Shown here piece after piece: positions 42,582 through 51,346 of a stretch of DNA of 64,000 bases. The notes beneath the pieces are model-generated. The model was not told the origin of the DNA, ran no database searches, and saw nothing but the letters and a program-made list of their open reading frames with translations. A program made the translations under genes and the position numbers. Origin of the DNA: Glutamicibacter protophormiae (GTDB lineage: Bacteria; Actinomycetota; Actinomycetes; Actinomycetales; Micrococcaceae); contig NZ_BMPH01000012.1 of the NCBI RefSeq assembly GCF_014647495.1, positions 1 through 64,000 on the forward strand, written 5' to 3'. Position 1 is the first letter of the stretch, and each line of letters opens with the position of its first letter.

Positions 42582-43271
42582 ATGTCTTCCATGCAGCACT
42601 TTTCGCGCCGCGGCCCGCTGTCGCATGAAGTCACCGACTGGTTGCGTGAACGCATCGTGTCCGGCCAATGGAAGCGCGACGAACGCATCCCCTCGGAATT
42701 CGAGCTCATGGAGCAGCTGCAGGTGTCCCGTGGCACCCTGCGCGAGGCCATCAAGGCCCTGAGCCATGCGGGCATGCTGGAGGTCCTGCGCGGCGACGGC
42801 ACCTACGTCCGGGCGGCGAATGAATTCGACGGCGCCGCCCAACAGGTGTACCGGGAGCACAAGGACACCGACGTGCTCCAGCTGCGCTTCGCATTGGACA
42901 CCCAGGCCGCACGGCTCGCGGCGCTCCGTGCGGATGCCGGTGAGATGGCCACACTGCGCGAACTGCTCGACGATCGACGCCGCGCCTGGCATGCAGGGGA
43001 CATCCAGGCCTGGATCGACGCGGACTGGAAGTTCCACCTGGTGGTCGCCGAAGCTTCCGGGAACCGGCTGCTGCACGAGGTCTACACGAGTTTCAACGAC
43101 ATCTTCCACGGAACCAAGATGCACCAGCGGCTGCTCGACGGCTTCGACGGATGCCTGGCGGCCGGGCATGAGGAGCTACTCGGGGCCATCGAGGCACGCG
43201 ACGAGGAGACGGCCGCCGCCAGCGTTCTGGCCAATCTGGAGTACTGCATGAGCTGGGCGCAACGCGGCTGA
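42582..43271 (+). CDS. GntR family regulator (FCD type)
   Basis: This 229-residue regulator has an N-terminal GntR winged helix (EVTDWLRERIVSGQWKRDERI, LMEQLQVSRGTLREAIKALSHAGML) and a C-terminal helical FCD domain (VLQLRFALDTQAARLAAL, DWKFHLVVAEASGNRLLHEVY). It starts 5 bases after the transporter stop and so is part of the same operon. It is the natural candidate to bind the palindrome at 41263-41284 and repress its own operon until effector binds. Confidence 0.92.
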   Translation: MSSMQHFSRRGPLSHEVTDWLRERIVSGQWKRDERIPSEFELMEQLQVSRGTLREAIKALSHAGMLEVLRGDGTYVRAANEFDGAAQQVYREHKDTDVLQLRFALDTQAARLAALRADAGEMATLRELLDDRRRAWHAGDIQAWIDADWKFHLVVAEASGNRLLHEVYTSFNDIFHGTKMHQRLLDGFDGCLAAGHEELLGAIEARDEETAAASVLANLEYCMSWAQRG

Positions 43272-43326
43272 GCGCTCCGCCGCACCCCGGGTTCCGCGCC
43301 GGCCTGTCCGGCAGGATCAAAATGCC

Positions 43327-43365
43327 GTGAAAATCGTCGGTCGGTGCTCGTAGGCTACGGGCATG
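43327..43365 (+). promoter_or_regulatory. Candidate leaderless promoter of the ExoVII-like gene
   Basis: GTGAAA (43327-43332), 18 bp, then TAGGCT (43351-43356), 6 bases before the ATG at 43363. No RBS is seen. Confidence 0.5.
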
Positions 43366-44781
43366 GAGACCGATCAATGGTTCGGGGATGACCCAATCGC
43401 CTCAATAGATAGGCAGCGACGACTCTTGGCGCAGGCCATCGAGGATGTGGGGCCCTCCAGTTTCACCGGGGAAGTCGTGGGCAAGGTACGCTCGTTCTCC
43501 GGGACCAGCTACCTGACCCTCGTGGGGCTGGACAGTGATATCGAACTCAGGACCCCGGATCGCTTCATTCCACCGCGGACCAGGCAAGGCCAGGTGCTGC
43601 GTGTTTTTGCACGGCCACGCTACGGGCCCCATGACCGCAACCCGGTGTGGCAGGTGGAGGAACCGGGCCAGCACCACCAGTGCCCTTCGAGCATCGTGCG
43701 TGTTGCTTCCATGGGGCCCTTTGCGCGGCAGCGGGAGAATACTGCCCGGGAATTTGCGCTGCCGGCGCAGCCCATTTCAACTCTGGAAGACCTGCGGCTG
43801 CCGCCCAAGGTGCGGCGCATCGCCCTGATCTGCGGTCGCCAGTCTCAAGTGCTCCAGGACTTCAAGAATGCTGTCGGCGCCAAGAAAGACCCTGCGCTGA
43901 AGGTGGACGCGTACACCGGTGGCATCCAGGGCGCAGACGCGGTCAGGAGCATTTCCCAGACCATTCGCGCGGAGAATGCCAAAGACGCCGCGCACCGCGC
44001 GGATCTGATTGTACTCGTGCGTGGCGGGGGATCCTACGCTGATTTCCTGCTCTTTGACGACCGGCTGCTCGTGCAGCATATCCTCGACAGCCAGATTCCC
44101 GTGGCCACTGCCCTGGGCCACAGCGAGCATCAGCCGCTCGCAGCCCGGGCCGCGGCCGTCAACTTCGACACCCCCGGGAGGGCCGGCACCGAGATCAGGG
44201 ACTACAACTGGCGTAACGCGCCGCGCAAGGGACCGAAGTATTGGGAACTGCGCACGCAGGTCGCCGAACTCGGTCAGGAGAAGGAACGGCTCCGGGTGGA
44301 ACTGGACCAGCTGTGCGGGAAAGCGCAGGCAGATCGGCGCCAAACCGAAATGCTGCATGGCGAGAACCATCGTCTGAGGGAAACGAACGAGTGGTTGCGT
44401 GCGCAGGAGGCACGCTCGCTGTCTTGCCGGTTCGATGAGTCCAGGCGGGCCGCCCAGGCGCGGGTGGACCTCAAGTCGCTGGGCAACGGGCTGTGGTGGA
44501 CGTTATGGGCGGCGCTCACCCTCGCCGCCGCGGTCCTCGGGCATCTGGCAACACCGGCCGTGGTGTTGTGGGGCTTCGCCCCAGCACTATGGGCGCTGCT
44601 CACCTTCAGCGGCGGGGCCAGAACGGCGCGATTCCTACGCGCCCACCCCACGCCCCCGCTTCGGGGGTCGGAAGCCGAACGGTTCATCGCGGACCTTGCC
44701 GCGGCCCGCAACCCGCGGCAAGTGCGGCAGGCAGTCCGCCGGTTTTCGGACAAGCCGTCCCCCTCGGGGCGCGCCACGTGA
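43363..44781 (+). CDS. Membrane-anchored protein related to exonuclease VII large subunit
   Basis: This 472-residue protein has an N-terminal OB-fold-like region (about 35-105), then a segment matching the XseA catalytic core: VRRIALICGRQSQVLQDF, LIVLVRGGGSYADFLLFDDR, PVATALGHSEHQPLAARAA (about 150-285). A coiled coil follows (about 300-365, rich in QEKERLRVELDQL). Two close hydrophobic segments (about 376-412) and a basic tail then end it. Normal XseA (about 400 residues) has no membrane segments and works with XseB, of which there is no copy nearby. It has its own leaderless promoter. It could process DNA at the membrane; that is inference. Confidence 0.75.
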   Translation: METDQWFGDDPIASIDRQRRLLAQAIEDVGPSSFTGEVVGKVRSFSGTSYLTLVGLDSDIELRTPDRFIPPRTRQGQVLRVFARPRYGPHDRNPVWQVEEPGQHHQCPSSIVRVASMGPFARQRENTAREFALPAQPISTLEDLRLPPKVRRIALICGRQSQVLQDFKNAVGAKKDPALKVDAYTGGIQGADAVRSISQTIRAENAKDAAHRADLIVLVRGGGSYADFLLFDDRLLVQHILDSQIPVATALGHSEHQPLAARAAAVNFDTPGRAGTEIRDYNWRNAPRKGPKYWELRTQVAELGQEKERLRVELDQLCGKAQADRRQTEMLHGENHRLRETNEWLRAQEARSLSCRFDESRRAAQARVDLKSLGNGLWWTLWAALTLAAAVLGHLATPAVVLWGFAPALWALLTFSGGARTARFLRAHPTPPLRGSEAERFIADLAAARNPRQVRQAVRRFSDKPSPSGRAT

Positions 44782-44815
44782 TACCTGGCCCACTGCAGCT
44801 TTGGCGGTTTCCCGG

Positions 44816-44821
44816 TAGGCT
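44816..44821 (+). promoter_or_regulatory. Candidate -10 of pnp
   Basis: TAGGCT lies 219 bases upstream of the pnp ATG, leaving a long leader (about 44828-45040) with several small stems, for example TCGCT-TGGG-AGCGA near 45007-45020. PNPase autoregulates through its leader in other bacteria. Confidence 0.4.
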
Positions 44822-45040
44822 TAGACATGGGTCGGTGCATCGTGCGCCGCGCCCCGAATGAAAACAACTCCCAGGACTGACCGACCGTTGGTCCCGACCG
44901 CCAGCTTCGCGGTCCTCGGTAGTGATCTTCGCAGGGCCCCATATGGGTCACGCGCGGGTCTCGATCGAAGACCAGATCTGGGTAGGGCCACACGGTTCGC
45001 TCACCGTCGCTTGGGAGCGATCGAAAGGAGCACCCCCTTA

Positions 45041-47269
45041 ATGGAGGGTCCAGAAATCCAGTTCGCCGAGGCCGTTATCGACAACGGCCGATTCGGCTCC
45101 CGCACCATCCGCTTCGAGACCGGCCGCCTTGCCAAGCAGGCCGCCGGCTCCGCCTTGGTCTACATCGACGAAGAAACCGCGCTGCTGTCGGCAACCACCG
45201 CCGGCAAGCACCCGCGCGAAGGCTTCGACTTCTTCCCGCTGACCGTGGACGTCGAGGAGCGCATGTACGCTGCCGGCCGCATCCCGGGCAGCTTCTTCCG
45301 CCGCGAAGGCCGTCCGTCGACCGAGGCCATCCTGGCCTGCCGTCTGATGGACCGCCCGCTGCGCCCGGCATTCGTCAAGGGCCTGCGCAACGAGGTCCAG
45401 GTAGTTGTCACCGTCCTGGCCATCGATCCGGACGAGCTGTACGACGTGGTGGCCATCAACGCCTCCTCGATGTCGACCCAGCTGTCGGGCCTGCCATTCT
45501 CCGGCCCGATCGGCGGCGTTCGCGTTGCCCTGGTCGACGACGGAAACGGCGCCCAGTGGGTTGCCTTCCCGCGCCACTCCGACCTGAAGAACTCGGTCTT
45601 CAACATGGTTGTCGCCGGCCGCATCGCCGGGGATGACGTTGCCATCATGATGGTGGAAGCCGAAGCTACCGACAACGCTTGGGAACTGATCAAGGAACGC
45701 GGCGCCCAGGCACCGACCGAAGAGGTTGTCGCGCAGGGCCTTGAGGCCGCCAAGCCGTTCATCAAGGTGCTGTGCGAGGCGCAGGCCGACCTGGCTTCCC
45801 GCGCCGCCAAGGAAACCGTCGAGTTCCCTGTCTTCCGCGACTACGAAGAGGATGCCTACGCAGCAGTCGAGGCCGCCGCTTCGACCCGCCTGGCAGAGAT
45901 CTACACCATCGCCGACAAGCAGGACCGCGACAACGCCGCCAGCGACTACAAGGACGAGATCCTTGCCGAGCTGGCCGGCGAAGGCAAGGCTTTCGAGGAG
46001 CGCGCAGGCGAGATCTCCAAGGCCTTCGGCTCGCTGACCAAGCACATCGTGCGCCAGCGCATCCTGACCGAGCAGGTCCGCATCGACGGCCGCGGCCTGG
46101 CGGACATCCGCCAGCTGTCCGCCGAGGTCGAGGTCCTGCCTCGCGTGCACGGTTCGGCCATCTTCGAGCGCGGCGAAACCCAGATCATGGGCGTCACCAC
46201 CTTGAACATGCTGAAGATGGAGCAGCAGATCGACTCGCTGTCCCCAGTGAAGTCCAAGCGCTACATGCACAACTACAACTTCCCGCCATACTCGACCGGT
46301 GAGACCGGCCGCGTGGGTTCGCCGAAGCGCCGCGAAATCGGCCACGGCGCACTGGCCGAGCGCGCACTGGTTCCAGTGCTGCCTAGCCGCGAGGAATTCC
46401 CGTACGCCATCCGCCAGGTCTCCGAGGCACTGGGCTCCAACGGCTCGACCTCCATGGGCTCGGTCTGCGCCTCGACCCTGTCGCTGCTGAACGCCGGCGT
46501 GCCGCTGAAGGCGGCCGTGGCAGGCATCGCCATGGGCTTGGTTTCGGACACCGTTGACGGAGAAACCCGCTACGCCGCCCTGACCGATATCCTGGGCGCC
46601 GAAGACGCCATGGGCGACATGGACTTCAAGGTCGCAGGTACCTCCGAGTTCGTGACCGCCATCCAGCTGGACACCAAGCTGGACGGCATCCCTGCCTCGG
46701 TGCTGGCAGCTGCGCTGACCCAGGCCCGCGAAGCACGCCTGCACATCCTGAACGTGCTGAACCAGGCCATCGACGCTCCGGACGAGCTGAACGTCAACGC
46801 TCCGCGCATCATCTCGGTGAAGATCCCGGTTGACAAGATCGGCGAGGTCATCGGCCCTAAGGGCAAGATGATCAACCAGATCCAGGAAGACACCGGAGCA
46901 GACATCTCGATCGAGGATGACGGCACCGTGCTGATCGGCGCAACCAACGGCGAATCCGCCGAGGCTGCCCGTTCGGCCATCAACGCCATCGCCAACCCTC
47001 AGGTTCCTGAGGTCGGCGAGCGTTACCTGGGCACCGTCGTGAAGCTGACCACCTTCGGTGCGTTCGTTTCGCTGACCCCGGGCAAGGACGGCCTGCTGCA
47101 CATCTCCGAGCTGCGCAAGATCAACGACGGCAAGCGTGTCGAGGACGTCGAAGACGTTGTCGGCGTGGGCCAGAAGATCCAGGTCGAGATCACCAAGATC
47201 GATGACCGCGGCAAGCTGTCGCTGGCACCGGTCGTCGATGACGAAGCCGAGGCCGTAGCCGCCGAGTAA
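45041..47269 (+). CDS. pnp: Polyribonucleotide nucleotidyltransferase (PNPase)
   Basis: PNPase degrades RNA phosphorolytically from the 3' end. The 742-residue protein has two RNase PH domains (first about 15-150; second about 345-555 with [30 protein letters not shown] and the catalytic-region Asp in [13 protein letters not shown]), a KH domain ([20 protein letters not shown], about 590-650) and an S1 domain ([28 protein letters not shown]). The ATG at 45041 has AAAGGAG 10 bases upstream. It lies about 25 kb from rpsO, although the two are adjacent in most relatives. Confidence 0.98.
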   Translation: MEGPEIQFAEAVIDNGRFGSRTIRFETGRLAKQAAGSALVYIDEETALLSATTAGKHPREGFDFFPLTVDVEERMYAAGRIPGSFFRREGRPSTEAILACRLMDRPLRPAFVKGLRNEVQVVVTVLAIDPDELYDVVAINASSMSTQLSGLPFSGPIGGVRVALVDDGNGAQWVAFPRHSDLKNSVFNMVVAGRIAGDDVAIMMVEAEATDNAWELIKERGAQAPTEEVVAQGLEAAKPFIKVLCEAQADLASRAAKETVEFPVFRDYEEDAYAAVEAAASTRLAEIYTIADKQDRDNAASDYKDEILAELAGEGKAFEERAGEISKAFGSLTKHIVRQRILTEQVRIDGRGLADIRQLSAEVEVLPRVHGSAIFERGETQIMGVTTLNMLKMEQQIDSLSPVKSKRYMHNYNFPPYSTGETGRVGSPKRREIGHGALAERALVPVLPSREEFPYAIRQVSEALGSNGSTSMGSVCASTLSLLNAGVPLKAAVAGIAMGLVSDTVDGETRYAALTDILGAEDAMGDMDFKVAGTSEFVTAIQLDTKLDGIPASVLAAALTQAREARLHILNVLNQAIDAPDELNVNAPRIISVKIPVDKIGEVIGPKGKMINQIQEDTGADISIEDDGTVLIGATNGESAEAARSAINAIANPQVPEVGERYLGTVVKLTTFGAFVSLTPGKDGLLHISELRKINDGKRVEDVEDVVGVGQKIQVEITKIDDRGKLSLAPVVDDEAEAVAAE

Positions 47270-47291
47270 TCTCGCTGGCTGACGTCTGATG

Positions 47292-47327
47292 GGCCCCGTT
47301 CCACCCACGAGGTGGAGCGGGGCCTTT
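47292..47327 (+). terminator. pnp terminator
   Basis: A 14-bp stem with one G-T wobble (47292-47305 with 47311-47324) and a CACGA loop is followed by TTT. Confidence 0.85.
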
Positions 47328-47354
47328 CCCGTACCCGGATGGCGGCAAACGCAA

Positions 47355-47392
47355 AACGGTGCCCCGCTGGACAAAGCCGGCGGGGCACCGTT
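47355..47392 (-). terminator. Terminator of the aromatic-acid transporter gene
   Basis: AACGGTGCCCCGC (47355-47367) pairs with GCGGGGCACCGTT (47380-47392). On the minus strand the stem ends in TTTT, 20 bases after the stop at 47413. Confidence 0.85.
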
Positions 47393-47412
47393 GCAGGGAC
47401 GTCGCACTGGAG

Positions 47413-48756
47413 CTAGTCTGCGACGAGCTCCTCGTCCGTACGGGCCACGCGAGGCTGGGCCTCGGTGATGCGCGGCGGGATCAATGCGACGGCACCAGCC
47501 GCAATCACGCCGACGACGGCGAAGAAGATGAAGTTGAACTCGAAGCTGACCCCGGTGGCGGCGATCCAGCCGCCGATGATCGGCCCGGAGATCGCGCCGA
47601 TGCGGGCGAAGGACAGCGCCCAACCGGTTGCAGTGCCGCGCTGTGCCGCCGGGTAGTAGTCGGCGATGTAGCCGGTCAGCACCAGCGACGTGGAGATCGA
47701 CCCGATGCCGGCGAAAGCCACGAGGCACAGGTTCACGAACATGGAATTCGGGAACATCAGCAGCAGGATGCCGCCGGCGCCGAGCAGGTAGAACACCACC
47801 AGGATGATCTTTTGGCCGTACTTGTCGGCGAGATAGCCGAGGATCAGTCCGCCAACTGCGGAAGCCAGCGAGAAGACCAGCAGGAAGGTTAACGACGAGC
47901 CCAGGTCGTAGCCGGCCTTGCGCATGATCTGCGGGAGCCAGGTGTTCAGGCCGTAGACCAGGACCATGCCGCAGAACAGCGAGATCCAGAAGAACACGGT
48001 TGAACGCAGGTACTTGCCGGAGAACATCGCACCCATGACTTCGCGCCAAGGCACCTTCTTGCCAGGGGCCTTGGGTGCCTGCGGCTGGTAGTCGCGGACG
48101 TTGAGTTTTGCTGCCAAGGATTTCGCTTCGGCAATCCGCCCCTTGGACACCAGGTATTCGAGGGATTCGGGTAGCATCCAGGCGATGACCGGCAGGATGA
48201 GCACTGGCAGGGAACCGACGGCGATGACCCAGCGCCAGCCGAGCACCGGCAGCAGCGCCATGGCGACAAGGGCCGCGGCCACGATGCCCAGCGAATAGCC
48301 CGAGTACATGATGCCGTAGTTCAGCGAGCGCTTCTTCGGCGCCGAGTATTCAATGGTCAGAGCCGCGGCGACCGGGATGATGCCACCCATGCCCAGGCCG
48401 CCCAGTAGGCGGAAGAGCCCGAAAAGCTCCGGAGTCGGAGCGAGCGCCGCGCCGGCTTGGGTGATGGTGAAGATGACCATCGAGGCGAGCAGCATCTTCT
48501 TGCGCCCGATGACGTCGCTGAGCGTTCCGATGAACAGCGCGCCGATGAGCATGCCGACCAGCGCGTACGCACCCAGACCGCCAAGCTCAAGCGGGGTCAG
48601 CGACCATTCCTTGTATTCGGCCAGTGCCGGGAGCACCGCACCGAGCACGCCCACGTCGTAGCCTTCGGCCAGAATGGCCATCCAACAGGCGAACAGCACC
48701 AGGCCCGTGGTTCGTTTGGGAATGTTCCATTCCTCGACGTTCTTGACTGTCGCCAT
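47413..48756 (-). CDS. MFS transporter, aromatic acid:H+ symporter type
   Basis: This 447-residue carrier has 12 hydrophobic segments. AILAEGYDVGVLGAVLP in helix 1 carries the Glu/Asp residues typical of AAHS transporters. GTLSDVIGRKK follows helix 2 and YLADKYGQK is the mirrored loop. Such proteins import benzoate-like aromatic acids, for example 4-hydroxybenzoate or indole-3-acetate in other bacteria. It is divergent from the thioesterase gene across a 115-bp region holding a GTGA-N6-TTAC dyad. It is the likely uptake system of the aromatic cluster. The start at 48756 has GAGGAG upstream. Confidence 0.9.
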   Translation of the reverse strand: MATVKNVEEWNIPKRTTGLVLFACWMAILAEGYDVGVLGAVLPALAEYKEWSLTPLELGGLGAYALVGMLIGALFIGTLSDVIGRKKMLLASMVIFTITQAGAALAPTPELFGLFRLLGGLGMGGIIPVAAALTIEYSAPKKRSLNYGIMYSGYSLGIVAAALVAMALLPVLGWRWVIAVGSLPVLILPVIAWMLPESLEYLVSKGRIAEAKSLAAKLNVRDYQPQAPKAPGKKVPWREVMGAMFSGKYLRSTVFFWISLFCGMVLVYGLNTWLPQIMRKAGYDLGSSLTFLLVFSLASAVGGLILGYLADKYGQKIILVVFYLLGAGGILLLMFPNSMFVNLCLVAFAGIGSISTSLVLTGYIADYYPAAQRGTATGWALSFARIGAISGPIIGGWIAATGVSFEFNFIFFAVVGVIAAGAVALIPPRITEAQPRVARTDEELVAD

Positions 48757-48814
48757 GTTGCTCCTCAATTACATGATGCGAAGGAAAACTGATTCCAAAC
48801 ATTATTGCGTTAAC

Positions 48815-48828
48815 GTGACGAGCGTTAC
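48815..48828. promoter_or_regulatory. Crp/GlxR-like site 1 (GTGA-N6-TTAC)
   Basis: GTGACGAGCGTTAC lies between the divergent transporter and thioesterase genes. It differs by one base from the perfect GTGA-N6-TCAC dyads at 56074 and 56955, and has the same CG..CG flanks in the spacer. Confidence 0.5.
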
Positions 48829-48871
48829 AATAGTTCGAGAGAAGATATTTTTGGAACCAGGGGAGTACGAA

Positions 48872-49336
48872 ATGAGCGAAGCGGGACAGGCGCGGCGAAT
48901 TGAAGACGTGATCGAAGACTGCCTTTCGGGGGCAGTGGCCGGTACGGCCAGCGAACGCATCATCGAGTGGGTGGACACCGATGCTGCAGGCCACCAGCAC
49001 AACTCGGTCATCATGAGGTTCGTCGAAGCCGCGGAATCAAAGCTGTTCCGTGAACTTGAACTTCCTGAATACTTTCCCATCGCGCCACGCGTGCGCCAGG
49101 AAGTCGACTACAAGGCCAAGCTCTTTTTCGGGCAGCATGTCACGACTGTGCTGCGCATCGATCGACTGGGGGAGAAATCCCTGAGCTTTTCGTTCAAGGT
49201 TTTCGGCCATGAGCACGAAGGGCGGCCAATCGTTGAAGCCGCTTCGGGCAAGTTCGTCACCGCATGCGTCCCGCTGGGCGCGTTGTCTTCGGCTTCGTGG
49301 CCGGACAATGTCCGCCGCGCAATTATGGGTGGCTAA
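48872..49336 (+). CDS. Hotdog-fold thioesterase-like protein
   Basis: This 154-residue protein has the small helical start and beta-strand pattern of the 4-hydroxybenzoyl-CoA thioesterase family (PRVRQEVDYKAKLFFGQHV, LRIDRLGEKSLSFSFKVFG, FVTACVPLG). Its substrate could be an aromatic acyl-CoA formed downstream of the cluster. The catalytic Asp/Glu is not placed with confidence. The ATG has AGGGGAG upstream. It is divergent from the transporter and convergent with the AraC gene (11 bp between the stops). Confidence 0.75.
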   Translation: MSEAGQARRIEDVIEDCLSGAVAGTASERIIEWVDTDAAGHQHNSVIMRFVEAAESKLFRELELPEYFPIAPRVRQEVDYKAKLFFGQHVTTVLRIDRLGEKSLSFSFKVFGHEHEGRPIVEAASGKFVTACVPLGALSSASWPDNVRRAIMGG

Positions 49337-49347
49337 TAAGGCCGGCG

Positions 49348-50364
49348 CTAATTGCCTTTTCCACGCAGCGTTGCCGAAGGCGAAACGCCGAACTGGTGCT
49401 TGTAGCTCTGCGCGAAGCGCCCCAAATGGGCGAACCCGCAGTCCTGGGCAATCTGCGAAACATTCGCCGACTGCGGGTCGGCCGCAATTAGCAGATCACG
49501 CGCCCGTTCCAGCCGCACCTTGCGCAGCTGGGCGGACGGCGTCGAATTCAGCTCCCGCGCCACGGCTACCTGCAAAGTCCTCGCCGCGACGCCCAGCGCC
49601 TCCGCCATATCCGAAACCGTGAGATCCTCCGCTGAATGGGCCCGCAACAGGGTGAGGAACTCCTGGACCAAACGCGAAGAATAACCGTTGGCAGTCGGGG
49701 CATTCCATTGCTCCATGCTCTGCGCGAGATTCGAGCGATTGGCCATAAGCCAGCGAGCCAGGACCAGCTCGTGCTGCAGCCTTCGCGCGTAATCGCTGTG
49801 CCTGCCGTTTTTCTCATTGTGCATGTCGTGCAGTTCAAAGATTGAACGCATGAATGCCTGCCCCTCGGCGCTGGAAAGATCCATGGACGGTGCCAGTCGC
49901 AGCGAGCCGTCGATCTGCGCCCCATAGAGGCTCTGCGCCGCGGATTCCAGCGCCGCGCGTGGCGCGGTCAGAATCACCTGCGGGGTATTTTTCTCCCAAT
50001 TCATGGAGAACTCGGCATCAATCGGCGGCACCGAGGCGATCTGCGGCGTGGAAACCACCTGCTGGCGACCGATTTGGAGGTCCGCGCGCCCTGAGAGCGG
50101 AATCTGCACCATGTAGAAAGTCTTCAGAGCCTCGGGGCTGATTTTCACGGACGCGCCGTAATCCAGCAGGTGCAGGCCGATGCCGGCGCCAGTTGAACGC
50201 AGATTCATCTTCAGTGTGCCCTGGGAAGCGCCCTTCTGCAGCTTGTGCGGGCAGAAGAGTGTGCCAATTTTCTCCCGCGCCTCGTGCAGGTCCGCGGTGG
50301 CAAGGGTCGGCAGCTGATCCAGAACGCGAGTTGAAGCTGGGCTCGCAAGAGGCTGGCTGAGCAT
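49348..50364 (-). CDS. AraC family regulator of the aromatic cluster
   Basis: This 338-residue regulator has an N-terminal AraC_binding_2-like domain (FYMVQIPLSGRADLQIGRQQ) and a C-terminal AraC double HTH (VSDMAEALGVAARTLQVAV, VSQIAQDCGFAHLGRFAQSYK). The ATG at 50364 has AAGGAG 8 bases upstream. It is divergent from the SDR gene, sharing a 141-bp region with a 42-bp dyad and one Crp/GlxR-like site. Its position at the head of the monooxygenase operon suggests that it activates it. The effector (indole, isatin or a related compound) is not known. Confidence 0.88.
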   Translation of the reverse strand: MLSQPLASPASTRVLDQLPTLATADLHEAREKIGTLFCPHKLQKGASQGTLKMNLRSTGAGIGLHLLDYGASVKISPEALKTFYMVQIPLSGRADLQIGRQQVVSTPQIASVPPIDAEFSMNWEKNTPQVILTAPRAALESAAQSLYGAQIDGSLRLAPSMDLSSAEGQAFMRSIFELHDMHNEKNGRHSDYARRLQHELVLARWLMANRSNLAQSMEQWNAPTANGYSSRLVQEFLTLLRAHSAEDLTVSDMAEALGVAARTLQVAVARELNSTPSAQLRKVRLERARDLLIAADPQSANVSQIAQDCGFAHLGRFAQSYKHQFGVSPSATLRGKGN

Positions 50365-50388
50365 GACGGGCGCTCCTTCGGGTGTCCA

Positions 50389-50430
50389 TGCGTACTTTGG
50401 ATATCTGCTGCGTGCAGCGGATAGTACGCA
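50389..50430. promoter_or_regulatory. 42-bp nested dyad in the AraC leader
   Basis: TGCGTACT (50389-50396) is the exact complement of AGTACGCA (50423-50430). Inside, ATCTGCTGC (50403-50411) pairs with GCAGCGGAT (50414-50422) with one wobble. It lies 25-66 bp before the AraC start and could be an autoregulatory site. Confidence 0.5.
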
Positions 50431-50468
50431 CCCCTGAGGCGAAGTAAGTTCTATCCAGAACACCAATT

Positions 50469-50482
50469 ATGACATGCGTCAC
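50469..50482. promoter_or_regulatory. Crp/GlxR-like site 2 (ATGA-N6-TCAC)
   Basis: ATGACATGCGTCAC lies 23 bp before the SDR start. The right half matches the perfect sites; the left half has two changes. Confidence 0.4.
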
Positions 50483-50505
50483 AGCATGGGAAAGTCGAGG
50501 GTGCA

Positions 50506-51294
50506 ATGGAAGTACTGCAGGATCGCGTTGTTCTGGTGACCGGAGGTGCCACCAAGGTAGGCGTGGGAATTGTCCAGTGCCTGGCACGCTCCGGAGCGCA
50601 CGTCATCGTTGTGGACATCGACGCCGAGGGCGGCGCCCAACTGACCGAGCAGATTCCGCAGGTCGAATTCCACACCCTGGACATCACCGACGACAGTGCC
50701 ATCGGCTCGCTGATGGACTCCATCTCGCAGCGCTTTGGCAAGCTCGACGGACTGGTCAACCTGGCCTGCAGCTACCTCGACGAAGGCGCAAACTCGCCGC
50801 GCGCCGACTGGCTGACCGCATTGAACATCAACGTGGTCTCCGCCGTGGTGCTGGCCAACTCGGCACGGCCGCTGCTGGCAGCATCCGGCCATGGCGCCAT
50901 CGTCAACTTCACCTCGATCTCCAGCTCCGTGGCGCAGACCGGCCGCTGGCTGTACCCGGCCAGCAAGGCGTCGCTGGTGCAGATCACCCGCTCCATGGCG
51001 GCTGACCTCGCCGCCGACGGCATTCGTGTGAACTCGGTCAGCCCGGGCTGGACCTGGTCCAAGATCATGGACACGCTCAGCGGCGGCAACCTTGAGAAGA
51101 CCGACTCAGTGGCGGCCCCATTCCACATCCTGGGTCGAGTCGGTCGCCCCGAGGAAGTCGGCGAGGTCGTCGCATTCCTGCTCTCGGACAAGGCCTCTTT
51201 CGTGACCGGTGCCGACTGGGCCGCCGACGGCGGATACTCCGCCCTGGGCCCGGAACGCAATGAACCCGCCATCCCGCTGCTCGCCGCTGAATAG
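50506..51294 (+). CDS. Short-chain dehydrogenase/reductase
   Basis: This 262-residue SDR has VVLVTGGATKVGVGIVQCL (cofactor-binding Gly motif), VVDIDAE (an Asp favouring NAD), NFTSISSSVAQTGRWLYPASKASL with the catalytic Ser, Tyr and Lys, and a typical SPGWTWSKIMD segment. It is the first gene of the StyA1/StyA2B operon (52 bp before styA1). In the described indole clusters an SDR next to the monooxygenase handles the dihydrodiol or hydroxy-indolinone, so the same role is inferred here. Confidence 0.9.
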   Translation: MEVLQDRVVLVTGGATKVGVGIVQCLARSGAHVIVVDIDAEGGAQLTEQIPQVEFHTLDITDDSAIGSLMDSISQRFGKLDGLVNLACSYLDEGANSPRADWLTALNINVVSAVVLANSARPLLAASGHGAIVNFTSISSSVAQTGRWLYPASKASLVQITRSMAADLAADGIRVNSVSPGWTWSKIMDTLSGGNLEKTDSVAAPFHILGRVGRPEEVGEVVAFLLSDKASFVTGADWAADGGYSALGPERNEPAIPLLAAE

Positions 51295-51346
51295 CCAGCC
51301 TGCCAAGCAACACCCGCACACCGCAAAACCCGAAGGATTGACGAAC

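Noticed and set aside
45038-48049. A 1003-codon minus-strand open frame opposite pnp
   Set aside because: It is antisense to a fully conserved PNPase and runs into the transporter gene in the wrong frame; no recognisable domain.
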